DNA of 64,000 bases from CAWJMF01 sp963843945 (GTDB lineage Bacteria; Vulcanimicrobiota; Vulcanimicrobiia; Vulcanimicrobiales; Vulcanimicrobiaceae): the NCBI GenBank assembly GCA_963843945.1, contig CAWJMF010000002.1, positions 930,001-994,000 on the forward strand. The letters run 5' to 3'. A program made the translations under genes and the position numbers. Below, in pieces: positions 9,222 to 18,469 of the stretch (position 1 is the first letter of the stretch; every line of letters starts with the position of its first letter). The notes beneath the pieces are model-generated. The model did not search any database. It had not been told where the DNA came from and was given only the letters and a program-made list of their open reading frames with translations.

Positions 9222-11305
9222 TCAACGCCGCCGCGCTTCGATCTTGGCCACGACGTAGCTGCCGCAAACGGGACACGGCTCGGGCACCACGCGGTCCCAC
9301 GAGACGAAGTCGCAGTTCGGGTAGTTGGCGCAGCCGTAGAACGTGCGGCCCTTGCCGCGAACGCGCGCTCGACGATCTTGCCGCCGTCCTTGGGACAGAT
9401 CGCGCCGGTGTCTTTGACGATCGGCTTCGTCGTCTTGCACTCGGGATAGCCCGTGCACGAGATGAAGCGCCCGAAGCGGCCGGTCTTGATGACCATCGGG
9501 CGGCCGCAGTTCGGGCAGATCTCGTCGGTCGGCTCGTCTGCGCATCTCGAGCTTGCGGCAGCTTCTGTTCGGCCTCTTCCAGATCGCTGCTCGAAGGGTC
9601 CGTAGAAGGCGCGCAGCACGTCGACCCAGTCCATCGTTCTGGTCCGCGACTTGGTCGAGTTCGCCTTCCATCTTGGCCGTGAAGTCGCAGGTTGAGATCG
9701 GTGAAGTGCTCGGCAAGCAGGTCGTTGACCGCGATGCCGATCTCGGTCGGGTGGAAGCGGCGTTCGAGCTGCTCGACGTAGCCGCGCGCCTGGATCGTCT
9801 CGACGATCGAGCTAGTAGGTCGACGGCCGGCCGATGCCGTTCTCCTCGAGCGCCTTGACCAGCGACGCTTCGGTGTAGCGCGGCGGCGGCTCGGTGAAGT
9901 GCTGTTTGGGCTCGATCGACTTCTTGATCGAGCGGATCGTCCGCGGCCAGCTGCGGCAGCGGGATGCGCGCTTTGCCGTTTTCGGACAGCGCGGCCGAGC
10001 GCGTCGGCGCGCCTCGTCGTCCCGGCCCTCTTCGTAGACGCGCGGTGAAGCCGGCGAACTTGCAGCACGCTGCCGGTCGCGCGGAAGCGTGTAGCCGTTC
10101 GCCGGCGTTGCGATGTCGACGGTCGTTTGGTCGAAGACCGCCGCCGCCATCTGCGAGGCGACGAAACGTTCCCAGATCAGCTGGTACAGGCGCAGCTCGT
10201 CGCGTTTGAGGACGCCGGCGAGCCGAGGCGTGCGGTAGCCGACGTCCGTCGGCCGGATCGCCTCGTGCGCGTCCTGCGCGCCTTCGCGCAGCTTGTGCGC
10301 GCGCGGCCGCCGTAGAACTCCGCGCCGTAGGTTTCGTCGATGAACTCTCGGCCGCGTCGCGCGCGCTGATCGGCGATGCGCGTCGAGTCGGTGCGCATGT
10401 AGGTGATCAGGCCCTGCGTGCCTTCGCTGCCGCCGAGGTCGACGCCTTCGTACAGGGCTTGGGCGACCTGCATCGTCCGGCGCACGCGCAAGCTGCAGCT
10501 TGCGCGAAGCCTCTTGCTGCAGCGTCGAGGTGGTGAAGGGCGCGGCCGCGTTGCGCCGCGTCTCGCGCTGTTTGACCGCGGCGACGTCGAACGTCGCGCC
10601 CTTCCAGATCGGCGAGAACCTGATCGGCGAGGCCGCCGTTGTCGATCTCGGCCTTCTCGCCGTCGATTTCGCTACAGCTCGGCCGGGAACACCAACGCCG
10701 GTCCGCGCGTGCTTGCGAAAGCAGCGCCGCGATCGTCCAGTATTCGCGCGGAACGAAGCGCTCGATCTCGCGTTCGCGATCGACGATCAGCTTGACCGCG
10801 ACCGACTGCACGCGGCCGGCCGAGAGGCCGCCGCGCACCTTGGCCCAGAGCAGCGGCGAGATCTTGTAGCCGACCAGGCGGTCGAGAATCCGCCGCGCCT
10901 GCTGCGCGTTGACCGCGGTCCATGTCGATCGCGTGCGGCTCGGCCAGCGCCTCGAGCGCGGCGTCCTTGGTGATCTCGTGGAGCTCGATGCGCTTGGGGT
11001 TTTCGAGCTTGAGCAGCTCCGCCAGATGCCAGGCGATGGCTTCGCCCTCGCGGTCGGGGTCGGTCGCGAGGATAGACCTCGCGTCGCCGACTTGGCCGCG
11101 CTCTGCAGCTCCTTGATGACGTCGCCCTTCCCTTTGATGGTCAGGTAAGCGGGGCGAAGTCGTGCTCGACGTCGACGCCGAGCGTGCTCTTCGGCAGGTC
11201 GCGGACGTGGCCGACCGAGGCCTTCACGACGTAGCGCGGCGGCAAGAACTTCTTGATCGTGCGCGCCTTCGTCGGCGATTCGACGATGATCAGCGGCTTT
11301 TTCAA
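9222..11305 (-). CDS. topA: DNA topoisomerase I, many frameshifts
   Basis: Type IA topoisomerase that relaxes negative supercoils. The start is TTG 11305 (KKPLIIVESPTKARTIKKF) just after a GAGGAG. Recognisable pieces in different frames are the TOPRIM acidic motif ATDPDREGEAIAWH, the active-site region ITYMRTDSTRI with the catalytic Tyr, and C-terminal zinc ribbons (CPNCGRPM, CTGYPEC, CANYPNC, CPVCGSYVV). The length corresponds to about 695 residues. One-base errors recur every one to two hundred bases, for example a lost T in the FAPLYLTIKG stretch near 11150. An essential gene with all motifs intact implies sequence error, not decay. Confidence 0.9.
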
Positions 11306-11358
11306 ACTCTCCTCAGTTCGCCCCCTCGGGGTCCCGACGGCTTGGCGAAAACGCCCTT

Positions 11359-11388
11359 AGTATAGCGCCGCCGTCAAGCCGGGCGCAA
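11359..11388 (-). promoter_or_regulatory. Putative topA promoter
   Basis: On the minus strand TTGCGC (11388-11383) and TATACT (11364-11359) are separated by 18 bp, about 55 bases ahead of the topA start. The -10 box is good; the -35 box is weak. Confidence 0.45.
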
Positions 11389-11450
11389 AAATCGCGCTCT
11401 CCGCCTCGCGCGCGCGCACGCGTTTTTGCGCGTGCGCCACGCGCAAAATG

Positions 11451-11479
11451 TTGCATAAATTCGCGATGCGGTATAAGAT
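11451..11479 (+). promoter_or_regulatory. Putative promoter of the histone-like gene
   Basis: TTGCAT (11451-11456) and TAAGAT (11474-11479) with a 17-bp spacer in a locally AT-richer stretch, about 75 bases ahead of the likely TTG start. It is back to back with the topA promoter. Confidence 0.5.
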
Positions 11480-11555
11480 GCAGCAAAAGGCGTTGACGAG
11501 AAAAGGTCGGCGCACGCACGTTTTTCAATCGCCCCCGCGGGCGAGGAGGGAACTC

Positions 11556-11864
11556 TTGGACGAGACCATGGAACACGAAGAGACGCCGATGGAGGCCGTA
11601 AAAAAGGTCGTCCGGCGTCGTGCCCGCAAGGCGACCGTCAAGAAGGCGATTCGCAAGAAAGTTCGCAAGGCCGCCGTCAAGAAGGCGATCCGCAAGAAAG
11701 TCCGCAAGGCCGTCGTCAAGAAGGCCGTCCGCCGGAAAGTCCGCAAGGCCGTCGTCAAGAAGGCCGTCCGCCGGAAAGTCCGCAAGGCCGTCGTCAAAAA
11801 GGCCGTCCGCAAGAAGGCCGGCGCCAAGAAAGCCACCCGCAAAAAGGCCCGCAAAAAGAAGTAG
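11556..11864 (+). CDS. Histone-H1-like Lys/Arg-rich repeat protein
   Basis: Very basic 102-residue protein, likely a DNA- or RNA-binding chromatin-type protein like bacterial H1-like or AlgP-type tails. After a short acidic head (LDETMEHEETPMEAVKK) it consists of five 13-residue repeats of the form VKKAxRKKVRKAV and a Lys-rich end. The start is taken as TTG 11556 because GGAGG sits six bases ahead; ATG 11571 is the alternative. It has its own promoter and a strong terminator, so it is a single-gene unit placed between topA and the transporter genes. Low-complexity sequence prevents a firmer family call. Confidence 0.8.
   Translation: MDETMEHEETPMEAVKKVVRRRARKATVKKAIRKKVRKAAVKKAIRKKVRKAVVKKAVRRKVRKAVVKKAVRRKVRKAVVKKAVRKKAGAKKATRKKARKKK
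11637..11831 (+). repeat. Five tandem 39-bp repeats in the histone-like gene
   Basis: Five in-frame units of 39 bp, each encoding a 13-residue Lys/Arg unit. The third and fourth copies are nearly identical at DNA level, which points to recent expansion or conversion; copy number may vary between strains. Confidence 0.85.
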
Positions 11865-11884
11865 TCCGCGCGGTGGAAAATCGG

Positions 11885-11919
11885 AGAGCGATCGCTTCGG
11901 CGGTCGCTCTTCTCGTTTT
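11885..11919 (+). terminator. Intrinsic terminator after the histone-like gene
   Basis: An 11-bp stem with one G-U pair (11885-11895 with 11900-11910) closes on a TTCG tetraloop and is followed by TCTCGTTTT, about 20 bases after the stop codon. Confidence 0.8.
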
Positions 11920-11947
11920 CCGGGGCCTTTTGGAACCGCCCGAAGCC

Positions 11948-12996
<1,049 letters not shown>

Positions 12997-13000
<4 letters not shown>

Positions 13001-14059
13001 GCCGAAACCGCCGCGTCGAGCGAAGCCCCGGCCTCCGAGTCCGGAATCTTCGGCGCGGAAGCGACTTTGAGCGGCCGTTCGGACTCCGTCGCCGCGTCGT
13101 AGAGAAAGCAGCGCGCGACGTGGCCGTCGCCGAAATCGTAGAGCGGTACGGGCTGGTCGCAGACCGGCATGCGGTAGCGTGCAGCGCGGCGCGAAGGCGC
13201 AGCCGGGCGGCAGACGCAGCAGATTCGGCGGCTGGCCCTTCGATCGGTACCAGCCGGCCGTGCGACTTCTCGTCGAGGCGCGGCAGCGAGGCCAAGAGTC
13301 CCATCGTGTAGGGGTGCTTCGGCGCGCTGAAGATCTGCGTCGCGGTACCGTACTCGACCATGTTCCCGCGCGTACATGACCAGCACGTTCTGGCACGTTT
13401 CGGCGACGACGCCGAGGTCGTGGGTGATCATGATGATCGCCGACCCCAGGCGCGCCTGCATCTCGTTCATCAGTTCGAGGATCTGGGCTTGGATCGTGAC
13501 GTCGAGCGCGGTGGTCGGCTCGTCGGCGATCAGCACTTCGGGATCGCACGAGAGGGCCATCGCGATCATCACGCGCTGGCGCATTCCGCCGGAGAACTGG
13601 TGCGGGTAGTCGTTGACGCGCTTCTCGGGCGAGCGGGATGCGCACGACGCGCAGCATCTCGATCGTCTTGGCCAGTGCGTCGCGCTTGTTGAGCTTGAGG
13701 TGCAGCCGGACCGCTTCGGAAATCTGGTCGCCGACGGTGAGCACCGGATTGAGCGAGGTCATCGGGTCCTGGAAGATCATCGCGACGTCTTTGCCGCGGA
13801 TCTTGCGCATCTCCGGTTCGCTCTTGGCGAGCAGATTCTCGCCGCGCAGCGTGATCGTGCCGCTCTCGATGCGCCCCGGCGGAGACGGAATCAGGCGCAT
13901 GATCGAGAGCGCGTTGACCGATTTACCCGAGCCGGATTCGCCGACGATGCCGAGCGTCGAGCCGGCCTCGACCGAATAGGAGAGGCCGTTGACGGCGCTG
14001 ACCGGACCGTCGTCGGTCTTGAAGCGGACCCGGAGATTCTTGACTTCGAGTAACGCCAA
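12997..14059 (-). CDS. Oligopeptide/dipeptide ABC transporter ATPase, DppD/OppD type, four frameshifts
   Basis: First ATPase of the peptide importer. TTG 14059 starts MALLEVKNLRVRFKTDDG. Walker A is GESGSGKSV, the Q-loop is FQDPMTSLNP, the signature is FSGGMRQRVMIAMAL and Walker B is VLIADEPTTALD. Four single extra bases (near 13625, 13370, 13245 and 13180) break the frame; removing them gives a continuous 352-residue protein with HPYTMGLLASLPRLD and a C-terminal GCAFAPRC...CDQ region. It lies 9 bases after secG in transcription order. Confidence 0.88.
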
Positions 14060-14068
14060 GCGCGCGCC

Positions 14069-14467
14069 CTAGATTCCGCTGAGGCTGACGACGACGCCGA
14101 AGAAGACGAAACCGATCGCGACCACGCTCGTGATGCGCTGCAACTGCTGATCGAACCCGAGCCGTGGGCGGTAGTTGGCCTCGACGCGTCCTCCGATCGT
14201 ACCGGTCAAGCCCTCTTGCTTCGTCGTTTGAATCGCGAGCAGCACGACCAGGGAGACGGCGCAGAGCACGAACAGCGCGGCGAAGGTATGGGTCAGCCAG
14301 GGCAGGTTTCGCGCCAGCGGCGAGACCGGGTGCTGCAGACCCTGGATCTGCTGCAGCAAGGCAGGCGAAAGGGTCGCGCCCGGGTTGGGCACGTTTTGAC
14401 CGGCCGGGGTCGGAAGCCCGAACGGCGCCGTCGTCGCGGCGGCAAGAAGCGCGGGGAAACTGATCAC
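14069..14467 (-). CDS. secG: SecG-like preprotein translocase subunit
   Basis: Small membrane subunit of the SecYEG export channel. The 132-residue protein has a membrane helix near residues 60-80, then the SecG-type loop QTTKQEGLTGTIGG and a second helix (VVAIGFVFFGVVVSL). It is longer than usual because of a 50-residue, Ala/Pro-rich N-terminal extension whose first residues may be a third helix. The call rests on helix-loop-helix layout and the GL-GxxGG loop. It sits between dxs and the peptide transporter ATPases, all on the same strand. Confidence 0.75.
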   Translation of the reverse strand: MISFPALLAAATTAPFGLPTPAGQNVPNPGATLSPALLQQIQGLQHPVSPLARNLPWLTHTFAALFVLCAVSLVVLLAIQTTKQEGLTGTIGGRVEANYRPRLGFDQQLQRITSVVAIGFVFFGVVVSLSGI

Positions 14468-14513
14468 GATGCTGTTAACGATCTCCTGATGGCAAACGGC
14501 GCGTGTTCGACGC

Positions 14514-16402
14514 CTAGCGGACCGATGCCGCTTCCTGAAACGCCCTGATCCGCGCCGCCAGACTCTCGCCCGAAAGGCCGAAGCTGGCGCGCTGCTGGGG
14601 CTGCTTGTCGTGCTGAATGAGCACGTTGGGCACGCCGATGCGCATCACCGCCACGCCGAGGTTCCGGTCGGAGGCGAACTCGACCACGGCGGATCCGAAA
14701 CCGCCGGCCAGCGAGTGCTCCTCCAGGGTGATGAAGCGCTTGTGAGTTTGCGCCAGCTCGAGCAAGAGCGCTTCGTCCAGGGGCCGCACGAAGCGCATGT
14801 TGACCACCGTCGGCCGCGGCGCATCGGCCGGCAGCAGCTCGTACGCGTCGAGCGCGACGTCGCAGGTGTTGCCCAGCGCCAGCAGCGCGATATCCTCGCC
14901 GCGGCGCAGGACTTCGGCCCGGCCGTGCACGATCGGCGCCGGCGTCTCGAGGTGTTTCCCACTCGAATTACCGCGCGGGTAGCGGAGCGCGACCGGTGCG
15001 CCCAAGCTCAGCGCGTGCTCGAGCATCGGCGCCAGTTCGTCCTCGATGCGCGGCGCCATGATCGTCATGTTCGGTAGCGTCCGCAGGTACGCGATGTCGT
15101 AGAGGCCCATGTGCGTCGGACCGTCGTCGCCCGCCGACGCCGGCCCGGTCCATCGCGAACACGACCGGCAGATTTTGAATCGAGACGTCGTGCACGACCT
15201 GGTCGTAGGCGCGCTGCAGGAAGGTCGAGTAGATCGCGACGACCGGCTTGATCCCCGAGGTCGCGGCGCCGGCGGCGAAGCAGACGGCGTGCGCCTCGGC
15301 GATCCCGACGTCGAAATAACGGTCCGGGTGCTTCTTGGCAAACTTCGCGAGCTTCGTGCCGTCGGGCATCGCGGCGGTGATCCCGATGACGCTCTTGTCG
15401 CGGTCGGCGATGGCGGTCAGCGCTTCGGCGAACGCGTCGGAAAACGTCGGGCGGGTTCCCGGCGTGAAAACGATCTTGCCGTTCTCCAGCTCGAAAGGGC
15501 CGCAGCCGTGGAAGGTGCGCTTGTCCAGCTCGGCCGGCTCGAAGCCTTTGCCCTTGACGGTCTTGACGTGCAGCAAGACCGGTCCCGGGATCTTGCGCGC
15601 GTTCGAGATGACGTCGGTGAGAACGTCGAAGTCGTGGCCGTCGATCGGGCCCATGTAGCGGAAGCCCATCTCCTCGAAGATCACCGCGGCTTTGGGTTCG
15701 CTCGAGGTGAAGCGCATCGCCGCTTCTTCGCCACGTCGACAGCGCCTTGCGCGCAGTATCGCCGAAGGGAACGCGCTCCAGGAGATCCTTGGTCTTCTCG
15801 CGCGCGAAATTGAACAACGGCTTGGAGCGCAGCGTCCCCAGGTACTTGTCCATCGCGCCGACGTTCGGGGCGATCGACATCTCGTTGTCGTTGAGGATCA
15901 CGATGAAGTTGGTCTTCATCTGACCGGCGTTGTTGATCGCTTCGTAGGCTAGGCCGCCCGTCAGCGCGCCGTCGCCGATGATCGCGACGACGGTTTCGTT
16001 GCCGCCTGCCAGATCGCGCGCCTGCGCCATTCCGAGCGCGGCCGAAATCGACGTCGAGGCGTGCCCCGCTCCGAAGACGTCGTGCTCGGACTCCGAGCGC
16101 ATCGAGAAGCCGGAGAGTCCGCCGCCGGTGCGGATCGTCATGATGCGATCGTAGCGCCCGGTCAGCATCTTCTGCACGTACACTTGGTGGCTGACGTCCC
16201 AGACGATCCGGTCGCGGGGGCTCGCGAGCACCCGGTGCAAGGCGAGCGTCAGCTCGACGACCCCGAGGTTGGGGGCGAGATGTCCGCCGTTTTTCGCACA
16301 CGCCTCGACCAGCGTCTCGCGAATTTCGCTCGCCAGCACGTCGATCTCCGCGCGCGACAGCTTCTTGACATCCTTGGGTGACTTGATCCGCTCGATGACC
16401 AT
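14514..16402 (-). CDS. dxs: 1-deoxy-D-xylulose-5-phosphate synthase, three frameshifts
   Basis: Thiamine-diphosphate enzyme that makes DXP from pyruvate and glyceraldehyde-3-phosphate, first step of the MEP isoprenoid pathway. Visible features are WDVSHQVYVQKMLTGR, the ThDP-binding GDGALTGGLAYEAINNAG and NDNEMSIAPNVG, YMGPIDGHD, and the transketolase half FAMDRAGVGG/DDGPTHMGLYD and YPRGNSSG. Two bases are missing near 15730 and 15750 and one is extra near 15130; corrected length is 629 residues, normal for Dxs. The first protein in a dxs-secG-peptide ATPase run. Confidence 0.93.
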
Positions 16403-16504
16403 CCCGGCTCCTTAGACGACGGGGGCCCCTTCTCCCCACGCCACGGAGTGCCTTCGGGCAGCCGGACAAGGGGCGCCGCCGCGACCCGCAGCACACAAAA
16501 GTCG

Positions 16505-17146
16505 ATGTCGATCGGTCCGCTGCCGCGCCTCGCCCCGATCCCGCTCAGCCGCCGGCGCCGCGTGCTGACCGACCTAGCGCGCATCGTCTCGACCATTTTC
16601 AACCCGTTCCTGACGGCGCTCGCGCTCTTCGTCATCCTTACCCACGCGACGGCCATCTCGACCGCCGATTTTTGGCGCTTGCTCTTCCTGTGCGCCTTCT
16701 TCACCTCGATCGGGCCGATGCTGTACGTCTTTTGGCTCTATGCGACCGACCGGATCGCGGACCTGGACATGTCGGTCCGCAGCGAGCGCGAAAAGGTCTT
16801 CTTCACCTTCGTGCTCTTCTACGCGCTCGGCGCGCTAACGCTCTGGCTCATCCACGCGCCAACGGTGTTGATCGCAACGATGTCGGCGTACACGATCGCG
16901 TCGCTCGTGGTGCAGTACATCACGCGCTACTGGAAAATCTCGACGCACGCCCTCGGAATCACCGCCCCGCTGGTCGGACTGACGTATCTCTACGGACAGC
17001 AGCCCTTACCGTTTCTCGTTCTCATACCGCTGGTGGGATGGTCGCGCGTCTACTTGCGCGCGCATACCGTGTTGCAGGTGCTGGCGGGGATGGTGCTGGG
17101 ACTGCTCTCCGTCCTCGTGTTCTATCACGCTTTCCGTCTGATGTAG
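16505..17146 (+). CDS. PAP2-superfamily membrane protein
   Basis: Predicted integral membrane phosphatase-like protein of 213 residues with about five or six helices. The C-terminal half has a PAP2-like pattern: ISTHALGI, then WSRVYLRAHTVLQVLAGMVLG, where Arg and His match the SRxxxxxHxxxDVxxG phosphatase motif but the Asp is replaced by Gln. The N-terminal PAP2 motif (KxxxxxxRP) is not obvious, so catalytic activity is uncertain. The start ATG 16505 gives a short soluble head before the first helix. It is divergent from dxs. Confidence 0.65.
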   Translation: MSIGPLPRLAPIPLSRRRRVLTDLARIVSTIFNPFLTALALFVILTHATAISTADFWRLLFLCAFFTSIGPMLYVFWLYATDRIADLDMSVRSEREKVFFTFVLFYALGALTLWLIHAPTVLIATMSAYTIASLVVQYITRYWKISTHALGITAPLVGLTYLYGQQPLPFLVLIPLVGWSRVYLRAHTVLQVLAGMVLGLLSVLVFYHAFRLM

Positions 17147-17258
17147 CGCTGATACGGCGCCGCGACGCCCCACCGGGACGGGTGAGGGCCGCCTCAGTTC
17201 GCGCTGGTTTCCGCGATCGGTGACAGAGGTTCGGCGCCGCCCCGAAAACCGAAAAGCT

Positions 17259-17531
17259 TTAGTGGTAAAAGTAGGGGTCGAGGACGGTGACCGGTACGAC
17301 GGAATCGACGGGGAGATGATTCTTTTCGGCGACGCGGCGGATCGCAGCTTCGTCGGGGCCGTCGTAGATGCAGAAGGTCTTCTTCTTGTCGGCGGTCACG
17401 TAGGAGTGGATCCAGGTGACGCGGTCCGAGCCGTTGGTGTCGACGACGAGGCTACAGGTCTTAGCCCCTTCATCGTTCGTCGGGATGATGAGACCGTCCG
17501 GGAACGTGCGCTCGACCATGAATCGCGGCAT
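17259..17531 (-). CDS. DUF4242 (SCO4226-like) small protein
   Basis: 90-residue soluble protein of the DUF4242 family, related to the nickel-binding SCO4226 group. It has the family pattern MVERTFPDG, then WIHSYVTADKKKTFCIYDGPDEAAIR and an end like VPVTVLDPYFYH. GGGGGGAG precedes ATG 17531 at a good distance. Function is unknown; the conserved His and aromatic residues fit a metal-binding ferredoxin-like fold (family knowledge). A hairpin sits directly upstream. Confidence 0.8.
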   Translation of the reverse strand: MPRFMVERTFPDGLIIPTNDEGAKTCSLVVDTNGSDRVTWIHSYVTADKKKTFCIYDGPDEAAIRRVAEKNHLPVDSVVPVTVLDPYFYH

Positions 17532-17542
17532 AAAAAATCTCC

Positions 17543-17566
17543 CCCCAGTGCGTCTAGGAACTGGGG
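17543..17566 (-). terminator. Hairpin between murI and the DUF4242 gene
   Basis: Read on the minus strand, CCCCAGT and ACTGGGG form a 7-bp stem with a 10-base loop, followed by GGAGA and six Ts just before the DUF4242 ATG. It can be a terminator for the amidase-murI transcript. The stem's last Gs adjoin the DUF4242 ribosome site, so it could also limit that gene's translation. Confidence 0.5.
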
Positions 17567-17614
17567 TTTGTTCGCAGCTCGGCCACCTGCCCCTATCGAG
17601 CCGGCGAGATTCGC

Positions 17615-18469
17615 TTAGCGGCGGCTTACTTGAGTCAGGGAAGCGATCTCATCGCGCGGGTCGAGCGGCCCGGCGAGCGCCTCGACGGCGAGCCGAAAGG
17701 GTTCGAGCGCTCCGGTCGTGAGGTAGCGCGTGCGGCCGCTGCCGCGCAGGCCGGCGGAGCGTGCGAACTCGGCGGCGCGGGCACCTTGAGATTCCGCGGG
17801 ATCGATGCGTCGCACGCCTGGTCCGAAGACGGCGGCGAAGTGTTCGTCGAGCAGCGGATAGTGCGTGCAGGCTAAGACGAGCGCGTCGAGCGGCTGCGCG
17901 AACCGCGCATGTGCGGCGAGGATCGCGGCGCGCGGTTCGGGGCCGGTGAGTTTACCGGCTTCAACCAGCGGCACGAGCGCCGGAGCGGCGACTTCTTGAA
18001 CCAGCGCGGACGACGCGGCGCGCCGGATCGCGTTGCCGTACGCGCCGGAGTTCGCCGTCGCCGCCGTCGCGATGACGCCGACGCGGCGCGCCTTCGTGGC
18101 AGCGACGCTTTCGGCGGCGCCTTCGATCAAGTCGAGAATCGGGATGCGCGCCGGCGGCCAACCGAGTGTGGCGGCGACGGCGCACGACGTGTTGCAGCCC
18201 ATGACGATCGCGTCGACGCCGGCGGTCTCTAAATAGCTGAGGTTGGCGGCGAGCAGGTGCGCGAGCTCTTCGTTCGTGCGGTCGCCGTAGGGAACGTGGG
18301 CTTGATCGGCGAGGTAGACGACGTCGGCCGAGGGCAAGCGCGCGCGGAGGCTGCGCAGGACGGTGAGGCCGCCGAGGCCGGAGTCGAAGATGCCGAGGAT
18401 GTCAGGTTCCGCCCGTCGGAGCGTTACCCGAGGCGTAGTCGCCGATGCCGTCCGCGATCGAGGCGGCAA
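17615..18469 (-). CDS. murI: Glutamate racemase
   Basis: Makes D-glutamate for peptidoglycan. Both catalytic cysteines are present in their motifs, GCNTSCA and ACTHYPLL, along with the N-terminal GIFDSGLGGLTVLR and DQAHVPYGDRT. The only usable start in frame ahead of the fold is TTG 18469, giving 284 residues and a 68-bp overlap with the end of the amidase gene; no ATG, GTG or TTG lies closer to the conserved region, so strong coupling to the amidase is likely. Cell-wall genes are grouped here: GerMN protein, amidase, racemase. Confidence 0.93.
   Translation of the reverse strand: MPPRSRTASATTPRVTLRRAEPDILGIFDSGLGGLTVLRSLRARLPSADVVYLADQAHVPYGDRTNEELAHLLAANLSYLETAGVDAIVMGCNTSCAVAATLGWPPARIPILDLIEGAAESVAATKARRVGVIATAATANSGAYGNAIRRAASSALVQEVAAPALVPLVEAGKLTGPEPRAAILAAHARFAQPLDALVLACTHYPLLDEHFAAVFGPGVRRIDPAESQGARAAEFARSAGLRGSGRTRYLTTGALEPFRLAVEALAGPLDPRDEIASLTQVSRR

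Noticed and set aside
7757..11305. Reading trmFO and topA as pseudogenes or as programmed frameshift genes
   Set aside because: There are too many isolated one-base shifts, both signs occur, every motif is intact and the genes are important; sequence error explains this better.
11637..11831. The 39-bp repeats as a CRISPR array
   Set aside because: The units are direct, contiguous and in frame, without spacers.
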